From contig NC_088645.1 in the NCBI RefSeq assembly GCF_964019385.1, positions 35,211,920 through 35,275,919 on the forward strand: a stretch of 64,000 nucleotides of DNA, in the 5' to 3' direction. Positions 19,856 to 30,100 of the stretch are shown here, one piece after another. Position 1 is the first letter of the stretch, and every line of letters begins with the position of its first letter. A program made the position numbers and the translations under genes. Under the pieces are notes generated by a model. The model was not told the origin of the DNA and ran no database searches. It saw only the letters and a list, made by a program, of their open reading frames with translations. Source of the stretch: Sycon ciliatum (Eukaryota; Porifera; Calcarea; Leucosolenida; Sycettidae).

Positions 19856-19899
19856 GATTGCCTGATGAGTCCAGCGGGGACGAAACGTACGTCGCAATC
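19856..19899 (+). ncRNA. Hammerhead ribozyme, copy B
   Basis: Stem I GATTGC (19856-19861) pairs with GCAATC (19894-19899); core CTGATGAG 19862-19869; stem II GTCC/GGAC around loop AGCGG; GAAA 19882-19885; short palindromic stem III; predicted cleavage after GTC at 19893. A short self-complementary stem III is known from hammerheads of Penelope-like elements, schistosome Sm-alpha, salamander satellites and animal retrozymes, where cleavage is thought to need dimers. Confidence 0.92.
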
Positions 19900-20210
19900 G
19901 AGCTATGTCGTTGCTGTGTCATCATCTATGTGCCATGCGCTACTTGATGTACCAGCCTGCTATGCCGGATACCGCCAGCCATGCATCAACCAGGCGCCAG
20001 GCGCGAACTGATGCTGGTGGTGGTGAGAAGGAGAGCTCTGTGCCAGAACTTTGCAGCCTAGAGAGCGTGTGTGGGCAGGCGTGTGTTTACCGCCATATTG
20101 CCAGGTGTGTATTTACCACCATATTTATCAACCATAAGTACAGCTGCAGTGGTGTCTTCAACCTCATTCTCCCGCTGAGTTAAGCTCCGTATGAAGACAT
20201 CCAAGAAGAA

Positions 20211-20254
20211 GATTGCCTGATGAGTCCAGCGGGGACGAAACGTACGTCGCAATC
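20211..20254 (+). ncRNA. Hammerhead ribozyme, copy C
   Basis: Same sequence as copy B, 355 bp downstream, so a transcript through both would carry two ribozymes able to release a unit-length ~355-nt RNA. Predicted cleavage after GTC at 20248. Confidence 0.92.
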
Positions 20255-20537
20255 GAGCTATGTCGTTGCTGTGTCATCATCTATGTGCCATGCGCTACTT
20301 GATGTACCAGCCTGCTATGCGGATACCGCCAGCCATGCATCGACCAGGCGCCAGGCGCGAACTGATGCTGGTGGTGGTGAGAAGGAGAGATCTGTGCCAG
20401 AACTTTGCAGCCTAGAGAGCGTGTGTGGGCAGGCGTGTGTTTACCGCCATATTGCCAGGTGTGTATTTACCACCATATTTATCAACCATAAGTACAGCTG
20501 CAGTGGTGTCTTCAACCTCATTCTCACTATGTTGTTG

Positions 20538-20760
20538 TCACTATTTTATATTATTTTCCTTCGAGTTTTGTGTCGTGCTGAAATTGTTAATTTTCCACCT
20601 TGTCACGAGTGTTGTTATCTAATAATTATTATCTTTACGCTATATAAGTTTTAGTCTTGCCAACTTGAGCCACTTCCTGTATAATCCTTGATGAGAAGGG
20701 ACCGAAAACGTTCGGATCCTTTGGACAAGTGCCTTTTTGTGACTGGATGTGTGTTTGCGT
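20538..20760 (+). mobile_element. Probable continuation of the Penelope-like remnant (3' noncoding)
   Basis: This AT-rich stretch resumes directly after the second 15-bp flanking repeat, as expected if the ribozyme cluster inserted into the older element. It ends with TGATGAGAAGGGACCGAAAAC followed by GTTCGG, a motif repeated with small changes at 63766-63793. Confidence 0.4.
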
Positions 20761-20840
20761 GGATACTTGCGACCTATAACTTACCTTCGTTTTAAAGTAT
20801 TATCCGCCTCCGACCTCTTTTAAAAATTATTCTTAGTAGA

Positions 20841-21190
20841 GAGAGGTTCTGCTATACGTGAAACGTAGAGAAATCACGTAGAGAGCAGGTGTCTGGGTTA
20901 GAGTCTACGGCTTCGCGTGTTTTGGCTCCAGATTTCTACGCGGAGATGGGGTTCTCTACGTTGTGGCACACGCAGAGGAAATGCGTACGGATTTGCTGGG
21001 TATCGATCAACTGTGCATGCAGAAAACTGCCAAATATAAATATGGAAGGGGAAATTCCCAGTACACATTCCACGTGACTTATCTAGGTGAAACGTAGAGC
21101 AGAACAGCATTTCTTTACGTTACGGGACCGCGAAGAAAGTTCGCATGATTCTTTGCGTCGCGTTCCCAACACGTAGAGCAGAACCTCCCT
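20841..21190. mobile_element. Palindromic MITE with GAGAGGTT ends, copy 2
   Basis: Left GAGAGGTTCTGCT.TACGTG and right CACGTAGAGCAGAACCTCCC, with TA on both sides. CACGTAGAG and its complement are scattered through the interior. Confidence 0.65.
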
Positions 21191-21492
21191 ATTATTATAG
21201 ACAACACCTCATGGCATGAAAAGAAAATCAGCCAGTACGGGAGATGTGGGTGTTAACCAATCATGGTGAATAAAAGAAGAAAAGAAGAAAAGTAATGCAT
21301 TATGGTCAAGACGGAGAAGCATGGGAGGGTCCAGGGTACTGGCATTGCGCGTAGTAGCGGGCAGCGCAAGCCAGAGTATTGGGCCCGCCCCACGACGCTA
21401 CCGTTGTACCCTGGGTCGGACTTCACCTTGTACATGCATGAACACTATGCATGTACAGTACTAGTACACGGAGCAGCACGCTCACCATGCAT

Positions 21493-21600
21493 AATAGTAG
21501 AGTAGTAGAGTAGTAGTAGAATTTATTATTGTGATAGGGAAGGCCCTGCAGACGTTGCCGTCTTGTTACAGGGAACCCTAAGTGCTCTTTTAAATACAGA
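21493..21600. repeat. Dispersed repeat with (TAG)n end, copy 1
   Basis: A TAG-rich run, AATTTATTATT, then GATAGGGAAGGCCCT and CAGACGTTGCCGTCTTGTT. A second copy with the same order lies at 29467-29535 and a reverse-oriented, diverged one at 28705-28800. Probably a retroelement end. Confidence 0.6.
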
Positions 21601-21827
21601 GCGAAACAAAAACGGATACACTACGCGTATATACGTGTAATACGGACACCGACTTACAAGGTTAGTTTCCAATGTGTTAGTATAATCAAGAGTATATTAC
21701 TCTTGGTATAATTATGGACCGTCGACTCGACACTAGAACCCATACGTCACCACCAAAACAAGTGGTCTCTTTGCTGCAAATTCTGCAAAATGTAAAACCA
21801 ACAAAATTACCGGTCAGGTGCTATCAT

Positions 21828-21990
21828 GGTTGGTTGGTTGGTTGGTTGGTTTATTTTAATTCGCACAATACAGTAAACGGGAACTAAGTCCAATGATATA
21901 AGGGCGAATGGACAAGCAGCATATAAAAGAAAGGAAAGGAATTTGTAGAGTCTGCAGAGCATTACGAAAGAGGAGTCAAGAGAGTACATG
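21828..21990 (-). mobile_element. LINE/SINE 3' tail with (AACC)n
   Basis: Read on the minus strand, an A-rich end (AATTAAAATAAACC) runs into (AACC)n. The body upstream is not recognised. A similar minus-strand tail (ACCG repeats) sits at about 30397-30440. Confidence 0.45.
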
Positions 21991-22186
21991 TAACAAGGGT
22001 GGTGGCAGGGTGGTCAAAGAGAGCGAGGGGGCGGGCTAGTCAGAGCAACAATATGTTACAGAACTGTCGTTCGCTGGCTTACTTGTAGCTTTGATAACGC
22101 TTCGCTCTTCATTGAGATATCTACCATTCTCTCTTTTTTTCTCCTTATTTTCTCCCCCACCCTCCTTCCCTGTAACATAATAACAT

Positions 22187-22268
22187 ATTCGCTGCCTTGT
22201 CATTGAGCATTTGTGCTCGTATTGATTAGCGAATTCAAATACAGTATACAAACAAACAAACAAACAAT
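22187..22268 (+). mobile_element. LINE/SINE 3' tail with (CAAA)n
   Basis: CATTGAGCATTTGTGCTCG, an AATTCAAAT stretch and then (CAAA)n resemble the tail at 17390-17465. A tetranucleotide 3' repeat is typical of LINE-mobilised elements. Confidence 0.5.
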
Positions 22269-22407
22269 ATGGTAAGCAACTTATGCTATACATCTTTTGT
22301 TTAGCTATTGTGCGAACATCACCCGGCAGCAGGGTCCAGGGTGCAGATCCATCCTGATGACGTGCAATTGGCTGCAGTGGAGCACACCTTTAACAGAAAC
22401 ACAAGTA

Positions 22408-22664
22408 CAGTAAAACCTGTGACTAACGACCACCCCTTGGGGTCAGAGAAACCGGTCTTTAGTTGCAGGTGGTCCTTAGTTAGAGGTTTACGCCACACAA
22501 CCATAACTGAATGTGAGACCGTCCGTGCCTGGCGAAGTGGTCTGTAGTACCAGGCTGGTCGCTAGTCACGGTGGTCTGTAGTACCAGGCTGGTCGCTAGT
22601 CACGGTGGTCTGTAGTACCAGGCTGGTCGCTAGTCACGGTGGTCTTTAGTTACAGGTTTTACTG
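22408..22664. mobile_element. TA-target MITE with internal 34-bp triplication
   Basis: Ends CAGTAAAACCTGT and ACAGGTTTTACTG are flanked by TA. Inside, a 34-bp unit containing TAGTACCAGGCTGGTCGCTA is repeated three times in tandem (about 22537-22640). Confidence 0.7.
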
Positions 22665-22726
22665 TACATTCTAATATACAACCATGTACATGTAGATGAA
22701 CTGTTTGTAAATTGTAGCACCGAAGT

Positions 22727-22907
22727 TAGGCATTGGCGGATTCTGCTCGAAAAGCAGTGAAATTGGCAGAACCATGCAAACCTTATGGCGGGCAATTCCT
22801 CGAATTCTGCTCCGTTTCTTTATCCACATACCAAACATGCATGAAACTTACCAGAAAACGTACCGAATTCTGCCAATTTTTCTGCCGGCAGAATCCGCCG
22901 GTGCCTA
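22727..22907. mobile_element. hAT-type MITE, copy 1
   Basis: A 181-bp element with terminal inverted repeats TAGGCAYYGGCGGATTCTG. It is flanked by a perfect 8-bp duplication ACCGAAGT (22719-22726 and 22908-22915), the length made by hAT transposases. No coding capacity. Confidence 0.85.
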
Positions 22908-25900
22908 ACCGAAGTGAGTTCTAGACGACAGAAAGGCAGTAGAGAACGGAGACATGCAACGCTAGACAGAAAGAAGCAAGAATCAGCATGATCGTGTCTC
23001 TATGTGAACCTGTGCCTCGCGATGATTAAGTGACGATTGCTGCAATACCTTTCCGTTGGCCTCGCTTTTGAAGGCGGTTCGTATGAAATGCACCTGCTAT
23101 TCAATTCGTTCCTCCCAGGCCCTTCACAATGTCCCCACAGAAATTTGCAACGTGCAGCTCCGTGGCTGAGCTGATCATCGAAATAGGGAGACGAAACCGA
23201 GAAGGTTGCTCTAGAGCCGAGTGAACCAAAGATCAGACCCATGCACCGCAAAGCGGTCAAGGACCGAAAATCCCATTCGCTGCATCCATGTTTCCTGTTT
23301 CGCTCGTGTATGATCACGATTTGCCACTGATGGTTAAGTAACGATCACTAAAAGATGGAAGATAAGTCGGCGAAGTGCAAAAGCAATATCGTTTATGAAC
23401 CCAATTCAACCAAATTGATACCGTCGGAGCCAACGGTGGTGAACTGAGCGTATCGGACAGCCAACAAGTTCTAGCCATGCTTTCTTACTTTCCTAGGAAT
23501 GGCATACCAATTTAACCAGTAAATACAATGGTACGACATGAGCGTGTTAGTGTGACGTGCGTATTCACCGGTGCGGAATCTAGAAAAGAGGGTGATGAGA
23601 GTGTGTCGGAACTGCACGTTCATCGCGTCAGTCGATCTTGTTTCAGCTCTGCTGGTATCAAAAGCATCGTTCGAGCGCCGCCTAGCTAGTCTGCATCATG
23701 TAGGAACGAATGGGATCTACAAGTGCGTTTTGTTCTTCTTGCTGTTGTAGACGTGTTGAGTTAAGCGCTGGCAAGCGGCGCAAGGATTGGCCACCAGCGC
23801 TGATAAATTCTCTACGCCACCCCTGTGCGAGTAGTGTGTGGATCGCTGTTGTTGGCTGTGGCACGTCCAACAGCCATTGGAATATTGACTACAGGGCAGG
23901 AAATAGCCCAGCGCCTGAGAAGCATCTCGTGCTGCACTCGATGTAAGTAGTTCTGATGTACATGTATCTATAATCTAGCTTGTCCAGCGTGCTAATCTGA
24001 CACTGAGCCTAGCTAGATGCATAGGAACGCTGGTGAGAATCGAGACACGACATTGCCGCTCAAAGGCGAGCGAAAGGTTGCGCCAGTATTTCACTGCCAT
24101 GTAGGCGAAGCAATGTCAGCTATTTCGAGAGCGGAGCTAGCACCGCGCACAACATAAAGCTCGGCGAACTGATACGCGCTTCCTGTCCAGGACCCTCCGA
24201 CAAAATTCACGGCGACCAGTGGACGGAGCTGCTTATACGGTTATATCAATAGCGCATAGCTCTTCCAGAGGGTTATGTCAATGTCAATGTATGTACTGGC
24301 AGGTCCTTCAGGGGGATATACATAATGCACGTGGCTCTACCTGGGGGCGACGTATGTAGATAACTCCTCCAGGCGCTTAACCCTTTGAGGTGCCACTGAA
24401 ATTAAACACTCTTGATTACATGCACACAAAATGAAAATTATTGCGTCTTCAGATAGCTCTGCAGATACGCCGCTACGGGCAAGTCAACAAATCTGACGCC
24501 AACTGGTTCTTCTTCCGTTAGTCCAAGTTCCGAGTGTTAGCCAACTCTCATCAGACCTTTGGAAACTGAATTCGGTTTTGGCCTCCATTGGGAATGCTTG
24601 TATAATACTGTGCTAGCTGCTCTACCCTGGCTATGGCATATGGCATAGCCAGTACTAGTACCACATGCATTCGGTACTGCTCATAATAATAACAATAATA
24701 ATAAGAATACCACAGCACGCGTACAAAGGCCAAAGAACAATGCATGAGAATACACTGAAATTAAGCCAAGTCCGCTTCTGTCTCTGGTCAACAAAAACTC
24801 ATCCATAAACAATGTCTGATCTCCATTTCGACTTGTCTGCAGCAAATGCTCGTGCTCCTTCTAGGTCGCTGGTATTCTTCAAAGGGATGTCGTGCCTGCT
24901 GTGTACTGCTCAAGGAGATGTGAATTACACAGGACCTGTATGAGTCTTCCTCCTCTCACACAATACTCCATACCACACCCGAGGGAGTCGTGTGTTTCGT
25001 GGTTCCCTGCTCAGTACCCCGTGCAAGGGCAAAGCCGTGCATGGAAGGCAGAAAGGGGCTCCAGTTGCGTCTGTCTTCTACCATATTCATTACTGGTGAT
25101 GTGGTATGCGAATCTTCATCTCCTTTTTGTCCACATATTTCCATGCTACAATATTTTCCTTGGCTCACCAGCGGAGTTCACCTCTATTGTATCATTCTTT
25201 TTACGAGAAACCACAAGCTTCGAGAACAGAATACTGCATTATAGAGGTGGCTGCAGTCGCAGCCGCGGTGGTGAAACTGGAGCATCTCCGCCGACCTGAG
25301 GTCTCGGCTTCAGCGGTTTGTGTAGGAGCCAGGCAAGTGAGACGTGCCTAGTCACACTAGATGAAGTAAAACTAAAATAGTAAAAAGAGAAAGGATCCTA
25401 TCTAATAGCATTGTGTTCCATTCTTGGAGGGCAAGCAGCACAATACTGCGTAATCTCGTCATGTATGCAGCGGTGCCTCCTGTGAGGTGCGTGTGTATGC
25501 TCAGGATCCTAACTTGTATCTATATAGCTCGCACGGCTGTCATTACCTTGACAAAAACTACGTGGCCCTGTACCAATGCCGGGTTGCCGATGGCCTCCGT
25601 AGGTGTGTGTCCGTTAATCACCAGTGTTAGTCTCTATCAAAGAGCTGAGCCGCTGTTATCAATATTAGTGCGCTTAGCCTCTGCGCGCTTCTACCAGATA
25701 TACTGTCCATGTTCCCACGGTATTATGGCCTTAAGCTAGTGAATAATTAACCAGTTTCCCCTTCACGTTAATGCTGAACGCGGTAGGTTGTTCTGTGTGA
25801 GGCTGACCGCCGATTCCGGTTGGATTCTAACGCTCTGCAATGATGTTCGCAACGATGTTCGAGCTGGCCTGGCGGAAAACTAAGAGATTAAAGGTTTTGT

Positions 25901-26300
25901 CGGAGAGGCCAAGGTGGTTTTGAGCTACTACTCGCGTAGCTGCTGGTTGTGTCTTGCTGGGACTGCTCTGAGTTCATCTGTGAGGTGTTGTAGAGGAAGC
26001 GACAGGAAACACAGACAGGTCGAGCAAGCCTCCCTTGTCTCGATGCTGGAGCAACGATAGTAAGGGAAAGTAACACCAACTACTTACAACAAGCCATATT
26101 CTTGCTCAACCCAGGACGGATAATTGTAGCTCGACCCTATCATTCCAGCTCCTCCTTCTCGCTCACTCTCCCGCATGCTCTGCAATACCCAGCGCCTCTA
26201 TCCTCTCTCTCGCTCTCTCCGTTGCACTCCGAACACTCCATTCGCTGCACACAACCGTATGGTATAAATCCCCTTAGCATCGACTAGAAATGCTCACTCG

Positions 26301-26500
26301 NNNNNNNNNNNNNNNNNNNNNNNNNNNNNNNNNNNNNNNNNNNNNNNNNNNNNNNNNNNNNNNNNNNNNNNNNNNNNNNNNNNNNNNNNNNNNNNNNNNN
26401 NNNNNNNNNNNNNNNNNNNNNNNNNNNNNNNNNNNNNNNNNNNNNNNNNNNNNNNNNNNNNNNNNNNNNNNNNNNNNNNNNNNNNNNNNNNNNNNNNNNN
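26301..26500. other. Assembly gap (200 N)
   Basis: A run of exactly 200 Ns about 190 bp upstream of the acidic-protein start codon; its round size suggests a placeholder. Promoter sequence may be hidden here. Confidence 1.
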
Positions 26501-26635
26501 TGATCAGAACCGAACACCTAGTTCTCTCCCGGTTTCTCTCCCAATAGGAATACCAATTTCCCTCCTTGAACTATTTTGACTTTCCTACGGAAATATTGCT
26601 TCGATGTTCTGCTACTAATTTATAGACAGCGTCTG

Positions 26636-26693
26636 GTATTTTATTTATAATATATAACAAATCTTCAAGATTGTGATTCACAATCATCTAAGC
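26636..26693 (+). promoter_or_regulatory. Putative TATA region and 5' UTR palindrome of the acidic-protein gene
   Basis: TATTTTATTTATAATATATA lies about 40-55 bp before the start codon and could hold a TATA box, though the 5' UTR would be very short. GATTGTGA-T-TCACAATC (26669-26685) is a perfect 8+8 palindrome between it and the ATG. Function is inferred only. Confidence 0.3.
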
Positions 26694-27127
26694 ATGGCGT
26701 TAGCCCGACCTCGTTCAGCCCCAGGTCGAGGTCCCGTTGCCGTGCACATTCTTCTGGTGGGCATCCTCTTGTTTGCCGTGCTAGACCAGTCGACGGCCTG
26801 GCCCATTCAGCATCATCCTAAGGGCTGGGTGAAGGGAGATGTGGCTCGTCCGTGCTCCTACTTCCGTAAGTAACACTATTGATCTGGTTTGTTAACGTTT
26901 TTTTAGCCTACCCTTAAAATTCTTGTGATAAAGTCCAATATACATACACCTGAGCAAAATACTTGCAAAACATCAAGTGCTCGATTCCTCGAGGGCAGAG
27001 CAATATGACACAAAATTGCAATGGAATATGGCTAAAATGTGTGGGGAAGGAGCTTGTTCCATTGGAAACTTTTCTGTGCGTGTATGATTGTCGCAGCATA
27101 CGGTCTTTCCCCATGCCCCCCCCCCCC

Positions 27128-27163
<36 letters not shown>

Positions 27164-30100
27164 TTCTCTTTCTCTCACTCTCTTTCTCTCTCTCTTTCTC
27201 TCCCTTACTCTATCTCTAATATGCATTATGCGCATGCTCGATGTAAACAAATTATAAAGTACAATGTACTGTATGATTGTAGACCTGTGGAGGAGGTAAG
27301 GTGTTGACCGTGCCAGTACATGTAGTTCATCGATCAGAACGATGGCTTGGAAGACATCTCTTTCCACACGCCCACGTGTGTGACGTACACATAATGGCTA
27401 GTCTGTGCACCTGGTGAATGACAGAATGTGCGGCTCCTGATTATAGTAATCAGAAAGCACCCTAGTATTGCAGCAGTACATATACAGTGCTGGCAACTGA
27501 AATCCGACCCCCTGAGCGGTGGGTTCACGTTCTTTGCGATGTGAGCGCACCGCTCAGGTGGTCGGATTTCAGTTGCCAGCACTGTAGTACCTACTAACTC
27601 TGACCCTATGACCACCAAATTCAGCTTGCTGAATTTGAATTTATTTGATGATACGTGCAATTCATTTTGCCCGTACAATACGCTTTACCTACCAGACCAA
27701 TGGGCCAGTAACCAATGCCGCCAGTAACGAATGTCCGTAACAGTCCAGTATTGTAACGACTCGAATTTGATCGCCTAAATTCGTCACAACCTGGCGAAAG
27801 ACGTTTTGGCGAGAAAGCGTAGCAGGCGCTCTTTCCCGGCAAGCTGCAAAGAGTTGGCGAATGAGTAGGTCGAGGAATGCCTGCAGCTGGACGCCCTGGC
27901 TCATACCGTGTACATGTACGTGTAGGCGCGAGAATGCGCGGCATTTTGACAGCGCCCCCACAGGCAGAGGCAGATGCGTGTCGCTTGAAATAGTGTCTTT
28001 CAAAGTCAAGCCATGATGCAATCTTTCACAACTTCTGTCATTTACACTGTTGCTTTGTGGGTATATAAACCAGTATCAAGAGTACGAGTTGCATTTACAG
28101 TCGACTTCGCTTATAACGACACTCGGCGGGGCATCAGAAAAGTGTCCTTATTCGCGCGAAGTGTCGTTATACCCGAAGTCTCTTTATATTATGTGTCACA
28201 GTTGGATGGGACTTTGCTCTGGTCTTGAAAATTATGTCGTTATTCGCGAATTGTCGTTATATCCGCAGTCGTTATTAGCGAAGTTGACTGTACTCGTTAC
28301 TGTTTTCTGATGATCGCTTTGCGCATGAACTCGGAGACATGAACTCGGAGTTAATTTAGAGGCAAAGGCCATCAACATACGTCGTCCTGCTGTGACAATA
28401 GTCACAATACCGACGCCTCTCGAGAAGGCGTGCACCCTGTACAGTCTTCAAAGATCCTTGAAACCTCAGTGAAGACATGGCCATGATATTCATCAGTTCG
28501 AGGCGTTGAAAATGGAGGATTATGGACATGACCTGATTAAGTGGTCATTAGTATGAGCAAGAGTACAGGGGGTTATGTACTCTTGGTATGAGGTATAAGC
28601 AGTGGAAAAGGTGAACCGTGGCGTCTGAAGAGGAAATAATACCAATATTATGACTGAGTGAACTACTTCAATTTTCGCAAATCCAAACCCTTTCTGTCAC
28701 CACCCCACAAAGATTCACCGAGGGTTCCCTGTAACAAGGCTATGCCTGTTGGGACTCCCCTAGTCAAATAATAAATACTACTACTAGTACTACCACCAGG
28801 ACTCGAACCAGGGACCTTCTCTAACCTATATTGGATACATAATCTGCGGACAGAACCGTTGCGTCCTTTGTGGACGCATCCGCGCAGCGCAGTAGAAAAT
28901 GAGGCCGAACCTGGTAGAAATGAAAAATAAATTTTCCAAAGCCAGATCTAAACCAGGCCCGAACGTACTGAGCACGGTCTTTGCCAGAGTGTTCAAACTG
29001 ACAAGTCAGTGAGCTCTGCATAACGGTGCATTAAATTTTACAAAGTGTCTGGAGTCTTTGCTGCAAACAGTGCTCAATACCTCAAAAAGGGTAGAGCTTA
29101 CCACACGGGGCAGAACAACAGAGACCAAAAACACGACTAAAACACGAAACGAGAAAGATTTTTGGTCTCTGTTGTTCTGCCCCGCGTAACGGTACATTTA
29201 TGTAGATAGGCCAGCGATGCCCACAGGAGATGAGTAAGAAAAGCCGGTTGGAGGTACTCACGCGGATACGTGTACGTGTACGTGTGGTTATGACACCGCT
29301 GCGAGTGTGAGAGGATGTGTCTATGTACTGTACCCTCTTAAAAATCCGTATACAAGGCATGTGCATTGTATGTATGTGCTACCCGCAATCGATCGGCCGA
29401 AACGAAACGTGCGCTACGAGCTACTTCGAAGTACAGTACTACATGGATATCGACTCTATTGTGTTTGTAGTAGTAGTAGTAGTAGAATTTATTATTTTGA
29501 TAGGGAAGGCCCTACAGACGTTGCCGTCTTGTTTGTACATGCGTGACTGGCACACGGTACTGAGGTTACTGCTAGTATCTGAGATACATACCTGAGATAA
29601 TCCAGACATCTACCCGTTGTGTGCATGTACTGTTGATGAAGGTCGCTAGTCGAGGCTTATCGCCAGGAGAGATTGTAATTCACGCTTTTCCGCAGCAGAG
29701 CTATGCATGCAGCTTACTCCAGATAGTGTAAGTGATATATCAGCTAGCTGTAGAGGCACACGAAGGGTTAACCTGGACCGCTGCCATCGCACCGCGGTAC
29801 CTCCTCATAGTGTGGACGGGCTCTTAACTCCTATGAAGTGTCCCGTATACATGTACACGATCCACACATGTAGCTGCCGGTGGAGTTCTATTCGTCTACT
29901 ACTACATGTAGATGTACGTACCAGCAAATTAGCCAGTTGACTGCCACCGCCGCCACTATCCAGGGGGTGTACTAGTAACAGCGGTAGTACACTAGATCAC
30001 TCTCAGCTCAAGTCCTAACGCCGCGCCGATAGAGATCAACTAAAGCAGTAAAGGCCCCCAGATTACAGCAGAGGTTCGGGCAAGGAGCAATCGACCAGCT

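Larger units (their letters stand above)
19444..20522. mobile_element. Retrozyme-like cluster: inverted and tandem ~355-bp ribozyme units
   Basis: The right part holds two direct ~355-bp units (from about 19828 and 20185, the second slightly truncated). The left part is one unit plus part of another in reverse orientation, the switch lying near 19815. Units share over 95% identity by eye. The 15-bp sequence CTCACTATGTTGTTG flanks both sides (19429-19443 and 20523-20537), as a target-site duplication would. Size, tandem layout and a minimal type I hammerhead match animal retrozymes or the pseudo-LTR of Penelope-like elements. No long open frame conserved across units suggests a protein. Confidence 0.75.
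21200..26300. other. Intergenic, repeat-rich, no gene recognised
   Basis: Apart from the MITEs, LINE tails and TAG-repeat element listed separately, no open frame here resembles a known protein or shows paired splice sites. Confidence 0.55.

Noticed and set aside
27689-28021. A 110-codon minus-strand frame (LQAFLDLLIRQLFAACRERA...)
   Set aside because: Protein-like in part, but no family recognised, it lies in the acidic-gene intron and overlaps no splice pair I trust.
28790-28840. Possible tRNA gene from the B box at 28802
   Set aside because: No acceptor or anticodon stem forms around it; better explained as a SINE head.
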